Counted from the stretch's first letter, positions 46,594 to 55,688 are shown. The stretch: DNA of 64,000 bases from Clostridium pascui (GCF_016908015.1 NZ_JAFBDB010000006.1:124001-188000); one strand, 5' to 3'. Notes: generated by a model from the letters alone, not told the origin. A program made the numbers and translations.

Positions 46594-46939
46594 TCTACAT
46601 AAAATTGAATTTCAGTTAACAATATAAAGGGCATCTGTAGTCTATAAGCTACAGATGCCTCTTATATTGTTACTGACTTACTTGGATAAATTGTGTTAAA
46701 TTTCCGAAATTGTTACAAATTGTATTTATATTCTTAATAGTATTAGTTATAATTATATTATAATCTTTTGTGGGAAATATAGTTTTGAAGGGTATTAATG
46801 TTTTAGATTATATGCGGAAATTGATTAGAAATATTTTTGAATTTTTAAGATATGCAGATCAATTGATGTATTACCAAAAGCAAATTAGAAAGAATAAGTT
46901 ATAAGTTAAAGTATGTAGTACATTTAGAAAGGAGAACTT
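46594..46939. other. 346-bp intergenic region before degV
   Basis: Contains the kinase hairpin, then about 260 bp of AT-rich DNA with no open frame. A TATAAT-rich stretch near 46750-46765 could hold a promoter, but the -35 match is poor. Confidence 0.4.
46618..46671 (+). terminator. hairpin after the histidine kinase
   Basis: Long stem of over 20 bp (46618-46640 with 46649-46671) around an 8-nt loop. T-run absent, so termination strength is uncertain. Confidence 0.65.
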
Positions 46940-47791
46940 ATGAAAAAGTTCATTATTTTAACAGAAAGTGGAGCAGATGTACCTTTAGACCTAGTAAACT
47001 TACACCAAATTTGCGTGCTTCCAATGCATGTAATTATGGATAATATAGATTATTTGGATGGTTCTATACCTGTAACAGAAGTATACGATTATTATAAGAG
47101 AACTAAGAAGATACCAACAACATCAGCCATAAATCCTAATGAATATCAGCATATGTTTGAAAAAATAACCGAAGAAAATCCCGGATGCAGTATTATTCAC
47201 ATCAGCTATTCATCTAAGGCTTCCTGTACCTATCAAAATGCCTTGATTGCTTCGGATGGCGTGAAAAATGTTTATCATGTTGATTCTTTAAGTGTTTCGG
47301 GGGGAGAAGCAGCAATTGTACTTAAAGCAGCTGAGCTTGCCCAAAAGTATCCAGAGATTTCACCAGGAGACTTAGTTAATAAAATTAAATCTTTTGTGGA
47401 TAGGGCAAGGGTATCCTTTATTCCTGGGAACCTCGAATATCTAAAGGCTGGAGGACGTTTGTCAAATGCGGCATATTTAGGTGCGTCCATACTTCAGCTG
47501 AAGCCATTAATTGAAATTGTAGACGGCAAATTGGTTGCAACAAAAAAGTACCGCGGTATAATGAGTCGTGTTGCTCAGAAATATTTAAATGAATATTTTG
47601 ATAGATATAATTTTGATAAAGAGCAAATTTGCTTTTTATATTCATTAGGACTTGAGGAACACATAAAACATAGTATAGAACAAATAGCAAAAGAAAGAGG
47701 CTTTAAAAAAATTATATGGACTCAGACAGGCTGCGTAATTTCAACTCATAGTGGGCCTGGAGCTATTGGAATAGCAGGATTTGAAATTTAA
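46940..47791 (+). CDS. DegV family fatty-acid-binding protein
   Basis: DegV/FakB-type protein of 283 residues that binds a fatty acid and, with a FakA kinase, hands it over for phosphorylation. N-terminal ILTESGADVPLDL, then TSAINPNEYQHMFE and IIHISYSSKASCTYQNA; the later LEYLKAGGRLSNAAYLGAS is typical. No fakA is nearby. AAAGGAGAA precedes the ATG. Confidence 0.92.
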   Translation: MKKFIILTESGADVPLDLVNLHQICVLPMHVIMDNIDYLDGSIPVTEVYDYYKRTKKIPTTSAINPNEYQHMFEKITEENPGCSIIHISYSSKASCTYQNALIASDGVKNVYHVDSLSVSGGEAAIVLKAAELAQKYPEISPGDLVNKIKSFVDRARVSFIPGNLEYLKAGGRLSNAAYLGASILQLKPLIEIVDGKLVATKKYRGIMSRVAQKYLNEYFDRYNFDKEQICFLYSLGLEEHIKHSIEQIAKERGFKKIIWTQTGCVISTHSGPGAIGIAGFEI

Positions 47792-47829
47792 TGTGAAATT
47801 AGTTTCAAAAAGAAATATAAAGATACAAA

Positions 47830-47859
47830 ATAAGAGGTGAGCTTGTGCTTACCTCTTAT
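47830..47859. terminator. bidirectional terminator degV / peroxiredoxin
   Basis: 13-bp stem ATAAGAGGTGAGC (47830-47842) / GCTTACCTCTTAT (47847-47859), one mismatch, TTGT loop, between convergent genes. Confidence 0.82.
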
Positions 47860-47896
47860 AATTTATAAATATAGGTCAAATCATGGAAAATTGTTA

Positions 47897-48358
47897 CTAC
47901 ATATTGGATAAAACCTGTATAACCTCATTTATATCAGGGAGTTCTTGGGAATAATACACCTTTGCCCATTTAACTTTACCACTTTCGTCTATTATAATGT
48001 TTGCTCGTTCTGATACTCCATGTTCCTCATTAAATATTCCATAGTCTTTTGCAACTTTTCCATGAGGCCAAAAGTCTGAAGGAAGACTTACATTATTAAC
48101 TAAGATTGCTGCTGCCCATGCCTTTTTACAAGGTGTGGGGTCAACGCTGAATCCAAGAGGAACTGTATTGAGTTTTTGAAAGGTCTGCCAGTTATTTTCT
48201 AGTGCTCTCATTTGATCAGTACATACTGGTGTCCAAGCAATGGGATGCCAAGAGAGCAGTACCTTTTTTCCTCTATAGTCTGATAAATTTATGTCTTGGT
48301 CTTTATCATCTTTTACGCTGAAGTCTGGTGCAACACTGCCAACCTCAATAAGTTTCAT
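47897..48358 (-). CDS. peroxiredoxin (AhpC/TSA family)
   Basis: Thiol peroxidase of 153 residues reducing hydrogen peroxide or organic peroxides. The peroxidatic Cys is in the family block WTPVCTDQM (near residue 46). A second Cys follows in DPTPCKKAW near residue 78 and may be resolving. The N-terminal VGSVAPDFSVKDDKDQDINLSDYRGKK is standard. Stand-alone minus-strand gene; oxidative defence in an anaerobe. Confidence 0.9.
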   Translation of the reverse strand: MKLIEVGSVAPDFSVKDDKDQDINLSDYRGKKVLLSWHPIAWTPVCTDQMRALENNWQTFQKLNTVPLGFSVDPTPCKKAWAAAILVNNVSLPSDFWPHGKVAKDYGIFNEEHGVSERANIIIDESGKVKWAKVYYSQELPDINEVIQVLSNM

Positions 48359-48620
48359 TATTTTAGTCTCCTTTCAATGATACATGTATTAATATTAGGA
48401 TGCTCTTGTAGGTAAAATTTATGCAGAATGTGGAGCTTTATGGATGGCTTGAAGTGAGATTTGTCAATAGGAAAAAAATATGATACTATATGATGGCATA
48501 TAAGGAACCCCTTATATATTTTTTGTAAACTTCAAGTTTATAATTAATATTTATGCTAAGTAGTAATGGTAAAATAATTCTTATATATTAAAATTAACAA
48601 CAAGTGGAGGAAACAAAATT

Positions 48621-48962
48621 ATGCTTAATTTACCAAATTGTCCAAAATGTAATTCAGAGTACACTTATGAAAATGGAAATGTTTTGGTTTGCCCAGAATG
48701 TGCTCATGAATGGACTTCAGAATCAGGAAATGAAAATAGTGAAGATAAAAAGATTGTTAAAGATTCAAATGGGAATATATTAAATGATGGTGATTCTGTA
48801 ACAGTAATTAAAGACTTAAAGGTAAAAGGAAGTTCATCATCTATAAAGATGGGTACAAAAGTAAAAAACATAAGATTAGTTGATGGAGATCATGATATTG
48901 ATTGTAAAATTGATGGTTTTGGAGCTATGAAATTAAAATCTGAATTTGTTAAAAAGATATAG
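48621..48962 (+). CDS. yjdM: YjdM/PhnA-family zinc-ribbon protein
   Basis: Small protein of 113 residues: an N-terminal zinc ribbon [16 protein letters not shown] with a second CPEC pair, then a C-terminal domain [24 protein letters not shown] typical of the PhnA/YjdM family. Despite the old alkylphosphonate name the role is not established. GGAGGAAA precedes the start. Confidence 0.9.
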   Translation: MLNLPNCPKCNSEYTYENGNVLVCPECAHEWTSESGNENSEDKKIVKDSNGNILNDGDSVTVIKDLKVKGSSSSIKMGTKVKNIRLVDGDHDIDCKIDGFGAMKLKSEFVKKI

Positions 48963-49078
48963 AAAATTATATACTAAGTAATGATAGTCCATTTTTATAA
49001 ATTTTAACAAATTCACCAATAAGAAGAGTAAAAGCTTGAAAATGAAATGTAAATATAATGAAGAACATGCAAACATTG

Positions 49079-49107
49079 TTGACAATTATATGTTTTTATT
49101 TTAGAAT
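49079..49107 (+). promoter_or_regulatory. sigma-A promoter of the riboswitch-EamA unit
   Basis: TTGACA (49079-49084), 17-bp spacer, TAGAAT (49102-49107). It drives a leader of about 450 nt containing two riboswitches. Confidence 0.8.
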
Positions 49108-49142
49108 GTAAATGATATACAAAGTGAATAATTTACTAGTTG

Positions 49143-49308
49143 AAGGATATAAGAGACGACTTTAAAAGTGGCCGAAGGGACAAGCTTTATTTTATCCCAA
49201 TGAAATAAAGTGAAATTCTCAGGCAAAAGGATTATACCTGGATAGACTCTGGATACAAACAGAGAGAGCAAACTTGGGGTTTGTTCTCTCTTTATTTTTT
49301 TATTTTTT
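49143..49308 (+). ncRNA. glycine riboswitch 1 (singlet aptamer with ghost helix and terminator)
   Basis: Glycine aptamer core GCCGAAGGGACAA (from 49171) and TTCTCAGGCAAAAGGA. P1 is closed by GGATATAA (49145-49152) with TTATACC (49232-49238), and a long P3 is present. It is followed by CTCTG (49247-49251) that pairs with CAGAG (49260-49264), like the ghost-aptamer helix of type-1 singlets. CAGAG also forms part of the 5' shoulder of an intrinsic terminator (49262-49290, then a T-run), so ghost-helix formation should prevent termination: a predicted ON switch. There is no second aptamer inside this unit. Confidence 0.85.
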
Positions 49309-49360
49309 TACGAGAATAGCTATTCCAATATATAAAACTAAATATACACTGTACTAGGTG

Positions 49361-49525
49361 AAGGGTATAAGAGAGAGCTTAAAGTTTTAGGCCGCCGAAG
49401 GGACAAACTTTATTTTATCCCAATGAAATAAAGTGAAATTCTCAGGCAAAAGGATTATATCTGGATAGACTCTGGACTAAACAGAGAGAGCAAACTTGGG
49501 GTTTGTTCTCTCTTCATTTTTTTTC
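49361..49525 (+). ncRNA. glycine riboswitch 2 (near copy of the first, with its own terminator)
   Basis: Almost a duplicate of the preceding unit: GCCGAAGGGACAA, a perfect P3 stem ACTTTATTT / GAAATAAAGT, TTCTCAGGCAAAAGGA, P1 GGGTATAA (49363-49370) with TTATATCT (49455-49462), CTCTG / CAGAG, and the same terminator stem (49484-49512) plus T-run. Most differences are at stem positions. The EamA transporter starts 40 nt downstream. Confidence 0.85.
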
Positions 49526-49564
49526 TTAAATTACATTAAAAGACTCACAGAGAGGAGATATCTT

Positions 49565-50617
49565 ATGGGAGATTCTAATAATATTAAAAAAGGTTATTTT
49601 TATGCATTACTTGCAGGAGCTTCTTGGGGTGCTATGGGAATTTTTCTGAAGAACTTAGCTGATTTTGGGTTTGATTCTATGACGATATCATCTTTTAGGC
49701 CCACTGTTGCAGTAATAGCTTATATTATTATCAACTTAATAAAAGATCCAAAGTGTTTTAAAACAGATTTAAAAGGACTATTGCTATTTGCTATTTACGG
49801 TGTATTTGCCTTAGATGGAATGTTTATAGCTTCTACTTATGCAGTTAAGTATACAGGAGTTGCTACTGCTTCAGTTCTATTGTTTATTAACCCTATTATT
49901 GTAGTAGTTTTATCCTACTTTATATTCAAGGAGAAATTTACAGTTAAAAAATTTATAGCTTTAATATTAGCTATAGTAGGGTGCTGCTTAGTAGTAAAAG
50001 CATATGATAGTAGTGCTTTTAAAGTAAATTTAATAGGTATTATATGGGGAGTAACTTCTGGCTTTGCAGTTGCACTTCAAAATATTTTAGGTAAAATAGG
50101 TATAAAAAAATATTCATATAAAACTCATTTAATATATTCATTTTTATTTGGAGCAATATTCTTATGGTTCTTTGCACCACCATGGACATTAGTAACATCG
50201 GTTAAGGACACATCTTCATTAGGCAACATTATTGGACTTGGGGTTGTGTCTACTCTTGTACCAAATTGTTCAATTGTTAAATCACTTCAATACATTGAAT
50301 CAGGTAAAGCAAGTATTGTAGCAAGTGTAGAACCTGTAATAGCCTCAATATTAGCATTTATAATATTTGGTGAATTATTTGAAATTCCTCAGTTAATAGG
50401 TATAGTTTTGATTATGTCTTCAATAATTCTAATTCAGCTAAAGGAGAAATTGCAAAATGATGAGGAAGAAAAGATATCTTTGAGTATAAGGAATACTACA
50501 AATGATAGGACGATTGAGGATATGGATAATGAAATAAAAGATAATCCTAATACTAAGGTAAAATTAAAAAGACCAAGTGAAAAATTCAAAGGTCAAATAG
50601 TATTTACTAGAGAATGA
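49565..50617 (+). CDS. EamA-family (DMT) transporter under glycine riboswitch control
   Basis: Drug/metabolite transporter of about 350 residues with ten helices and the duplicated EamA layout (GASWGAMGIFLKNLADFGFD in repeat 1, LIGIIWGVTSGFAVALQNI in repeat 2), followed by a hydrophilic C-terminal tail of about 50 residues. ATG 49565 follows AGAGGAGAT; an in-frame opening at 49496 lies inside the second terminator and cannot be the start. Glycine riboswitches upstream point to amino-acid transport, probably export of surplus glycine or a relative. Direction and substrate are inferred. Confidence 0.88.
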   Translation: MGDSNNIKKGYFYALLAGASWGAMGIFLKNLADFGFDSMTISSFRPTVAVIAYIIINLIKDPKCFKTDLKGLLLFAIYGVFALDGMFIASTYAVKYTGVATASVLLFINPIIVVVLSYFIFKEKFTVKKFIALILAIVGCCLVVKAYDSSAFKVNLIGIIWGVTSGFAVALQNILGKIGIKKYSYKTHLIYSFLFGAIFLWFFAPPWTLVTSVKDTSSLGNIIGLGVVSTLVPNCSIVKSLQYIESGKASIVASVEPVIASILAFIIFGELFEIPQLIGIVLIMSSIILIQLKEKLQNDEEEKISLSIRNTTNDRTIEDMDNEIKDNPNTKVKLKRPSEKFKGQIVFTRE

Positions 50618-50650
50618 GAGAGTTAGCACTCTTTCATTCTTTTTGTTTTT
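50611..50650 (+). terminator. terminator overlapping the EamA stop codon
   Basis: 13-bp stem AGAATGAGAGAGT (50611-50623) / ACTCTTTCATTCT (50628-50640) followed by TTTTGTTTTT. Confidence 0.85.
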
Positions 50651-50860
50651 ATATGGATTTAGATGATGTTTTTAATAGACAAAATAGTAAAAATGTGTTA
50701 TATTATGGCGTGGTGAACAAATAAAGATATAACAATAGTAGATGACTATTAGTAAATATTAAAAAGTCAAATATTATTACGATACTGGTGTATTTGTTTT
50801 GAGAATAAGATATTAATCCCATAACTCCAAATGTATATTTAGGAAGGGTGCGTTGAGAAA

Positions 50861-51577
50861 ATGAAGGAAATGATAGATGTATTTAGAAAGGAAAAGAAAT
50901 ATATTATATCCCAAATAGCATCTAGTAAGTTGTATCAATTGCTTTCGCAGGTTCTACATGAAGATGTACATAATTCTTCTAATGGTGGTTATATGGTAAG
51001 GTCATTATATTTTGATACAATAGATAATACTGATTATACAGAAAAAGAAGAAGGCTATGAATATCGAAAAAAAGTAAGGCTGCGTATTTATTCTCCAAGC
51101 GAGAATACTGCGAAACTGGAATTGAAAGAGAAAATGGGAGATAGCCAGCGCAAACGCTCACTTACAATTTCAAAGGAAGATGCATTGATGTTAATAGCAG
51201 GAAGATATGAATGCTTATTAGCTTACAAAAGTCCTTTTGCAGAAGAAATGTATTTTCTTATGGTGCAGCAGCTTTATATGGCAAAATGCATTGTTGAATA
51301 CAACCGAACTGCATTTTACGTACCAGAAAATGATATACGCATTACCCTTGATGCTCGTATTGCAGCAACCGAAAATAATTTAGATTTATTTGATGAAAAT
51401 ATAAATTTATATCCAGTTAGCAATTTTGATGATGTAACATTAGAAGTAAAATATAATGGATTTTTATTAAGTTATGTTAGAGATTTATTGGCAACATGTA
51501 ATAAAATGGCTACTTCAAACAGTAAATATTGTTTAGCTAGAAGTGTTAGCCAATGTAATGGTGGGTTATTTACGTAA
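50861..51577 (+). CDS. VTC-domain protein (polyphosphate polymerase-like)
   Basis: A 238-residue cytoplasmic protein of the VTC/triphosphate-tunnel fold, related to the catalytic domain of eukaryotic polyphosphate polymerase Vtc4. Visible tunnel features: KEKKYII at the N-terminus, VRSLYFDTID, YRKKVRLRIYS, AKLELKEK with alternating charged residues, and ITLDARIAA. GGAAGGGTG precedes the start. It opens a row of co-directional genes leading into the cellulose synthase set and is followed by DUF4956 and CotH-like genes, a trio that tends to occur together. Polymerising activity is not proven for bacterial members. Confidence 0.85.
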   Translation: MKEMIDVFRKEKKYIISQIASSKLYQLLSQVLHEDVHNSSNGGYMVRSLYFDTIDNTDYTEKEEGYEYRKKVRLRIYSPSENTAKLELKEKMGDSQRKRSLTISKEDALMLIAGRYECLLAYKSPFAEEMYFLMVQQLYMAKCIVEYNRTAFYVPENDIRITLDARIAATENNLDLFDENINLYPVSNFDDVTLEVKYNGFLLSYVRDLLATCNKMATSNSKYCLARSVSQCNGGLFT

Positions 51578-51633
51578 AGATAGTTCTTAAGTCAATAATA
51601 TAATAATTTATGCATTTAAGTATGGAGGAAACT

Positions 51634-52314
51634 ATGAAAGAACAATTGTTTGATTACTTAGTTACAAATACCGGGGCGTTAACATTAGAAGGAGTTTTAT
51701 TTAATTTTTTAATGGCAGTTGTGCTAAGTGCTGTTATATATATATCTTATCGTTTTTCACATTCCGGTGCATTATATAGTGCACGTTTTAATGTGTCTTT
51801 AGTTATGCTTACGCTAATCACAACTTTGGTTATGAACGTAATTGGAAATAATATAGCCCTATCATTAGGAATGGTTGGTGCTCTATCTATTGTGCGTTTC
51901 CGTACAGCTATCAAAGATCCAAGAGATACAGCATATATCTTTTGGTGCATTGCTGTTGGAATATGCTGTGGTGTTTCAGAATTTATGATTGCTGGAGTTG
52001 GATCAGCAGTAATATTTTTATTTTTATTAGCGTTTGGAATGGTTAAAACTAATGAACGCTATCTACTTGTTATTCGTGGGCAACGTAAGTGTGAAGAATA
52101 TATCGAAAAAATTGTAAATGCTCAATATAAAGGTAAAGCACGTTTAAGAGTAAAGAACACTTCGCCTGAAACAGTAGAGTATATATACGAGCTTTCTCAA
52201 GTAATAATTAATGCTGTAAATAAAAATGAAGAATCTATTACGGACAAGCTATATAAAGACGAAGGTATTGCGAATGTTAATATTGTATGCCAAAATGATG
52301 AGATAAATCGATAA
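51634..52314 (+). CDS. DUF4956 membrane protein
   Basis: 226-residue protein with three or four helices in the first 150 residues (FLMAVVLSAVIYISYRF, LVMLTLITTLVMNVIGN, FWCIAVGICCGVSEFMI, AVIFLFLLAFGMV) and a soluble C-terminal part. GALSIVRFRTAIKDPRDTAY is the conserved family block. ATG 51634 has GGAGG upstream; an in-frame ATG at 51610 lacks one. Function unknown; neighbours suggest partnership with the VTC and CotH proteins at the membrane. Confidence 0.85.
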   Translation: MKEQLFDYLVTNTGALTLEGVLFNFLMAVVLSAVIYISYRFSHSGALYSARFNVSLVMLTLITTLVMNVIGNNIALSLGMVGALSIVRFRTAIKDPRDTAYIFWCIAVGICCGVSEFMIAGVGSAVIFLFLLAFGMVKTNERYLLVIRGQRKCEEYIEKIVNAQYKGKARLRVKNTSPETVEYIYELSQVIINAVNKNEESITDKLYKDEGIANVNIVCQNDEINR

Positions 52315-52327
52315 AGGATGGTTCAAA

Positions 52328-53920
52328 ATGACAAATAAACGCATTATCAGTTTAATAGTAATTATAGTAAGTCTTATTATCGTTTTTAGTATAACTATTT
52401 ATAATAATAAAAACGCTGAGGTAAAAAGCACTAATTCTTATAGCCAACCATTGGTTAGTGCTGAACACGAAGATAATGCACTTGTATCTTTGAATAAAGA
52501 TTTTACAATAAAAAAAGATTTCTCTTCTCATTTACCAATAGTCATTATTGATACTAAAGGCATAGAACCACCGATAAATACAAAATTTAATCCAAAAACA
52601 TTCCTTTTTGAACCAATTAAAGGAATTGAGCCCTATGTAGATGGTACTATACAAGTGATAGATAATGGGAAAAGGAACCACTTAACAGATAAGTCATTCA
52701 TTAAAAGCAAAATAAAAATCAAACGACGTGGAAATACATCAATGCAATATGCTAAGCCTCAATATTTAGTGAAGTTAGTAACAGAAACTGGACAAGATAA
52801 TGAACTACCATTACTAGGTATGGGTGAAGATAATGAGTGGATTATCAATGGTACTATGACTGATAAAAGCATGATGCGCAATTATTTGTCTTATCGTATT
52901 GCATCACAGTTTATGCCGTATACACAGGATAGCAAGTATTGCGAAGTGGTGACAAAAGAAAAGGGTACCTATACCTATCAGGGAGTTTATCTTTTACAAG
53001 AAAGCGTTAAACAAGGCCCAGATAGAGTAAATATTTCTAAATATAAGCCTACAGAACATTATAATAGTTATATGGTTCGCAGAGACAGATATGATGAGGA
53101 GTCTATTATGCTTAACACATATGCTACTGAAAAAAAGCTTAGTAAAGGTTATCTCGGATTACGTTATCCTAGTAAACACAGTGTAACTCCAGAAATGATA
53201 GATTACATTGAAAAGGATATAAGCAAAATAGAGAGAATACTATATTCAAATAGTTTTTCGGAATTTTCTACTTATCCTAAATATATCAATGTTGACTCTT
53301 TTATTGATTATTTTCTGGTCAATGAATTTTTTGGAAATTATGATGCAGGTAATAATTCTACTTATATGTACAAGGATTTAGGAGGAAAACTTTGTATTGG
53401 GCCGGTATGGGACTATGATGGTGCTGTAGACAATTATACCGAACAACCTATGCATATCGAAGTGATGGCTTTTCAAACATCACCATGGTTTGATAGACTT
53501 ATAACAGACAAAGCATTTGTATTAAAACTTGAAAAACGCTATTCAGAACTCAGAAGAAAGTATCTTTCTGAAGAAAATATTATGATCACTATTGAACAAA
53601 TCCAAGCATATATTGGCCCAGCTAAGGAACGTGAGTGGTTTCGTTGGAATGAGATTAGGAAAAAGCAAAATAGTTATGAATTAAAATCCTATGTAGATAT
53701 AGACAATGACGTGATTTATCGCAAAACTTCTAATTATGATCAAGAGATATATAAGCTAAAAACAATTTTAAGAAAGCATGGAAATATAATTCTCAAAAGG
53801 TTAGAAATTTTAGAAGGGAGTACAATATGGGAAACAAATTGGAGCAGTCGAAAGAATGTAATGTTGTTATTGGTTATTGCATTGTTCTGTGTTCCAATAA
53901 TTTATGTATCTAGGAGCTAA
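52328..53920 (+). CDS. CotH-like kinase, membrane-anchored and extracellular
   Basis: 530-residue protein with an N-terminal anchor (IISLIVIIVSLIIVFSITIY), an extracellular CotH domain from about 120 to 430, and a second hydrophobic segment at the C-terminus. CotH is an atypical protein kinase that phosphorylates spore coat proteins in Bacillus. Here KIKRRGNTSMQYAKPQYLVKL carries the conserved Arg and Lys, and IGPVWDYDGAVDN holds the metal-binding Asp pair. With the VTC and DUF4956 genes it may phosphorylate a surface protein or polymer. The domain is certain; the substrate is not. Confidence 0.87.
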   Translation: MTNKRIISLIVIIVSLIIVFSITIYNNKNAEVKSTNSYSQPLVSAEHEDNALVSLNKDFTIKKDFSSHLPIVIIDTKGIEPPINTKFNPKTFLFEPIKGIEPYVDGTIQVIDNGKRNHLTDKSFIKSKIKIKRRGNTSMQYAKPQYLVKLVTETGQDNELPLLGMGEDNEWIINGTMTDKSMMRNYLSYRIASQFMPYTQDSKYCEVVTKEKGTYTYQGVYLLQESVKQGPDRVNISKYKPTEHYNSYMVRRDRYDEESIMLNTYATEKKLSKGYLGLRYPSKHSVTPEMIDYIEKDISKIERILYSNSFSEFSTYPKYINVDSFIDYFLVNEFFGNYDAGNNSTYMYKDLGGKLCIGPVWDYDGAVDNYTEQPMHIEVMAFQTSPWFDRLITDKAFVLKLEKRYSELRRKYLSEENIMITIEQIQAYIGPAKEREWFRWNEIRKKQNSYELKSYVDIDNDVIYRKTSNYDQEIYKLKTILRKHGNIILKRLEILEGSTIWETNWSSRKNVMLLLVIALFCVPIIYVSRS

Positions 53921-53971
53921 TATCGTAGTATGAACCTATTAATAAATAGGACAAGGAGGAGGTTTATAACT

Positions 53972-54199
53972 ATGAATAAATTTACAATTATCAATATGGT
54001 ATTCTTTTTTTCATTAATTATTTCCTTTCATACCCACAGTGTTTTTGCAGCAGATATACCCAAAAAACTTGAGGAAGTTAAATACTTCTTGCAAGTTGTA
54101 GATACACCTTTTTGGATATGGTTCTTTAGAATATCCTTTTGTGTTTGTTTATTAAGTATAATAATAAGTTTTTTTTATTATCAAAATAAAGAAAACTGA
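53972..54199 (+). CDS. small secreted/membrane protein of the cellulose locus
   Basis: 75-residue protein: a signal-type helix ending near SVFAADIP, a short amphipathic stretch (KKLEEVKYFLQVVDTPFWIW) and a C-terminal membrane helix FFRISFCVCLLSIIISFFYY. AAGGAGGAGG precedes ATG 53972; the frame extends 14 codons upstream without a site. I do not recognise a family. Its size and place directly before the MBOAT gene suggest an accessory subunit of the acylation or export machinery. Confidence 0.65.
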   Translation: MNKFTIINMVFFFSLIISFHTHSVFAADIPKKLEEVKYFLQVVDTPFWIWFFRISFCVCLLSIIISFFYYQNKEN

Positions 54200-54226
54200 A
54201 AGTATTTGTTGTGTAGGAGAAGGTAA

Positions 54227-55669
54227 ATGTTATTTTCAAGTATAATATTTTTATTTTATTTTTTACCGATTGTAATACTGGGTTACTATTCGCTAAGCAT
54301 TTCAAGATTGGCACAGAATATTTGGTTGTTTATTTCTAGTATTTTCTTTTATGCATGGGGCGAGCCGATTTATGTGCTGATTATGTTATCTTCAATTTTA
54401 TTAAACTCATTATTTGGAATTTTTATTCAAAAAAGTTGTGAGAATGAGAAAAGAGCGAAAATATTACTTGTTGCGGCTTGTTGTATAGACATTGGCATAT
54501 TATTTGTATTCAAGTACTTAAATTTTATGATAGGAAATATTAATGACATATCTGGGCGTCAGTTATTGCCTACTACAACAATAGAGTTGCCTATAGGAAT
54601 TTCATTTTTTACTTTTCAAGCATTATCATATGTTATTGATGTTTATACAGGAAAGACAAAAGTTGAAAAAAATCCATTTTATGTTGGATTATATATAGCA
54701 TTTTTTCCACAGTTAATTGCAGGTCCTATTATTCAATATAATGATATTGCCGATCAAATCAGAAATCGTACTTCTACTTGGAGAAAGTTTTCAGTAGGAT
54801 CATGCCGATTTGTAACAGGATTAGGGAAAAAAATGTTGCTAGCCAATAATTTTGCAGCAATGGCAGATAGCATTTTTAACTGGTCAACAATTGGGCAACA
54901 ATCCTATGAAGTGCCAGTGATGCTTGCTTGGCTGGGGGCAATTGCCTATACATTGCAGATCTTTTTTGACTTCTCTGCATATTCTGATATGGCAATTGGA
55001 CTAGGCTTGATGTTTGGATTTAAGTTTGAGGAAAACTTTAATTATCCGTATATTTCAAGGTCTATCACAGAATTTTGGCGAAGATGGCATATTTCATTAT
55101 CAACTTGGTTCAGAGAATATGTATATTTCCCACTGGGTGGTTCAAGAGTTGAAAGTAAAGATAAAATGGTTCGTAATCTATTTATTGTATGGCTATTAAC
55201 AGGTATTTGGCATGGAGCAAATTGGACATTTATATTTTGGGGAATGTGGAATTTTATCTTCATATTAGCAGAACGTTTTTTACGATATCACGAGAATAAT
55301 CAGCATCCAATTTTAATGAGCATATACACAATGATTATAGTAACATTTGGCTGGGTAGCTTTTAAAGCAAATGATTTATACCAAGCGGGGAGATATTATC
55401 TTAACATGTTTGGACTTAATAATAATGGATTTTATAGTGATTTAGCACTTGTATTTATAAAGGAAAATTTTTTATGGCTGGCTCTAGGAGTTTTATTATG
55501 TACACCAATTGCAAGAAAGATGAACTTGCTACTAGCAGAACGAAAGATGTCTGTGATTGGTACTGTATATACTATTGCTTATCCAATTGTAATGATTGGT
55601 TTATTTATTATATGTGTTGTTTACTTAGCAAGAGGTACATATAATCCGTTTATCTACTTTAATTTTTAG
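54227..55669 (+). CDS. MBOAT-family O-acyltransferase (AlgI/CcsI-like)
   Basis: Polytopic acyltransferase of 480 residues that moves acetyl groups across the membrane for O-acetylation of an exopolysaccharide. Family blocks: PIGISFFTFQALSYVIDVY, FFPQLIAGPI, ITEFWRRWHISLSTWFREYV and GIWHGANWTFIFWG with the invariant His. It is followed 1 bp later by the DHHW protein, the usual partner that puts the acetyl group on the polymer. With the cellulose synthase downstream, acetylated cellulose is the likely product. Confidence 0.92.
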   Translation: MLFSSIIFLFYFLPIVILGYYSLSISRLAQNIWLFISSIFFYAWGEPIYVLIMLSSILLNSLFGIFIQKSCENEKRAKILLVAACCIDIGILFVFKYLNFMIGNINDISGRQLLPTTTIELPIGISFFTFQALSYVIDVYTGKTKVEKNPFYVGLYIAFFPQLIAGPIIQYNDIADQIRNRTSTWRKFSVGSCRFVTGLGKKMLLANNFAAMADSIFNWSTIGQQSYEVPVMLAWLGAIAYTLQIFFDFSAYSDMAIGLGLMFGFKFEENFNYPYISRSITEFWRRWHISLSTWFREYVYFPLGGSRVESKDKMVRNLFIVWLLTGIWHGANWTFIFWGMWNFIFILAERFLRYHENNQHPILMSIYTMIIVTFGWVAFKANDLYQAGRYYLNMFGLNNNGFYSDLALVFIKENFLWLALGVLLCTPIARKMNLLLAERKMSVIGTVYTIAYPIVMIGLFIICVVYLARGTYNPFIYFNF

Positions 55670-55688
55670 GTTGCAAGGAGGCATAAAT

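Larger units (their letters stand above)
48963..49564. other. 602-bp leader with tandem riboswitches
   Basis: Region between yjdM and the EamA gene: promoter at 49079-49107 and two complete glycine riboswitch-terminator units. The spacer between them (49309-49360) shows no further structure. Confidence 0.7.

Noticed and set aside
49496-49564. Upstream start for the EamA gene
   Set aside because: The extension lies within the second riboswitch terminator and has no ribosome binding site; ATG 49565 has AGAGGAGAT.
50640-50860. c-di-GMP riboswitch before the exopolysaccharide locus
   Set aside because: I looked for the GEMM core in this leader and in 57801-57901 and found none.
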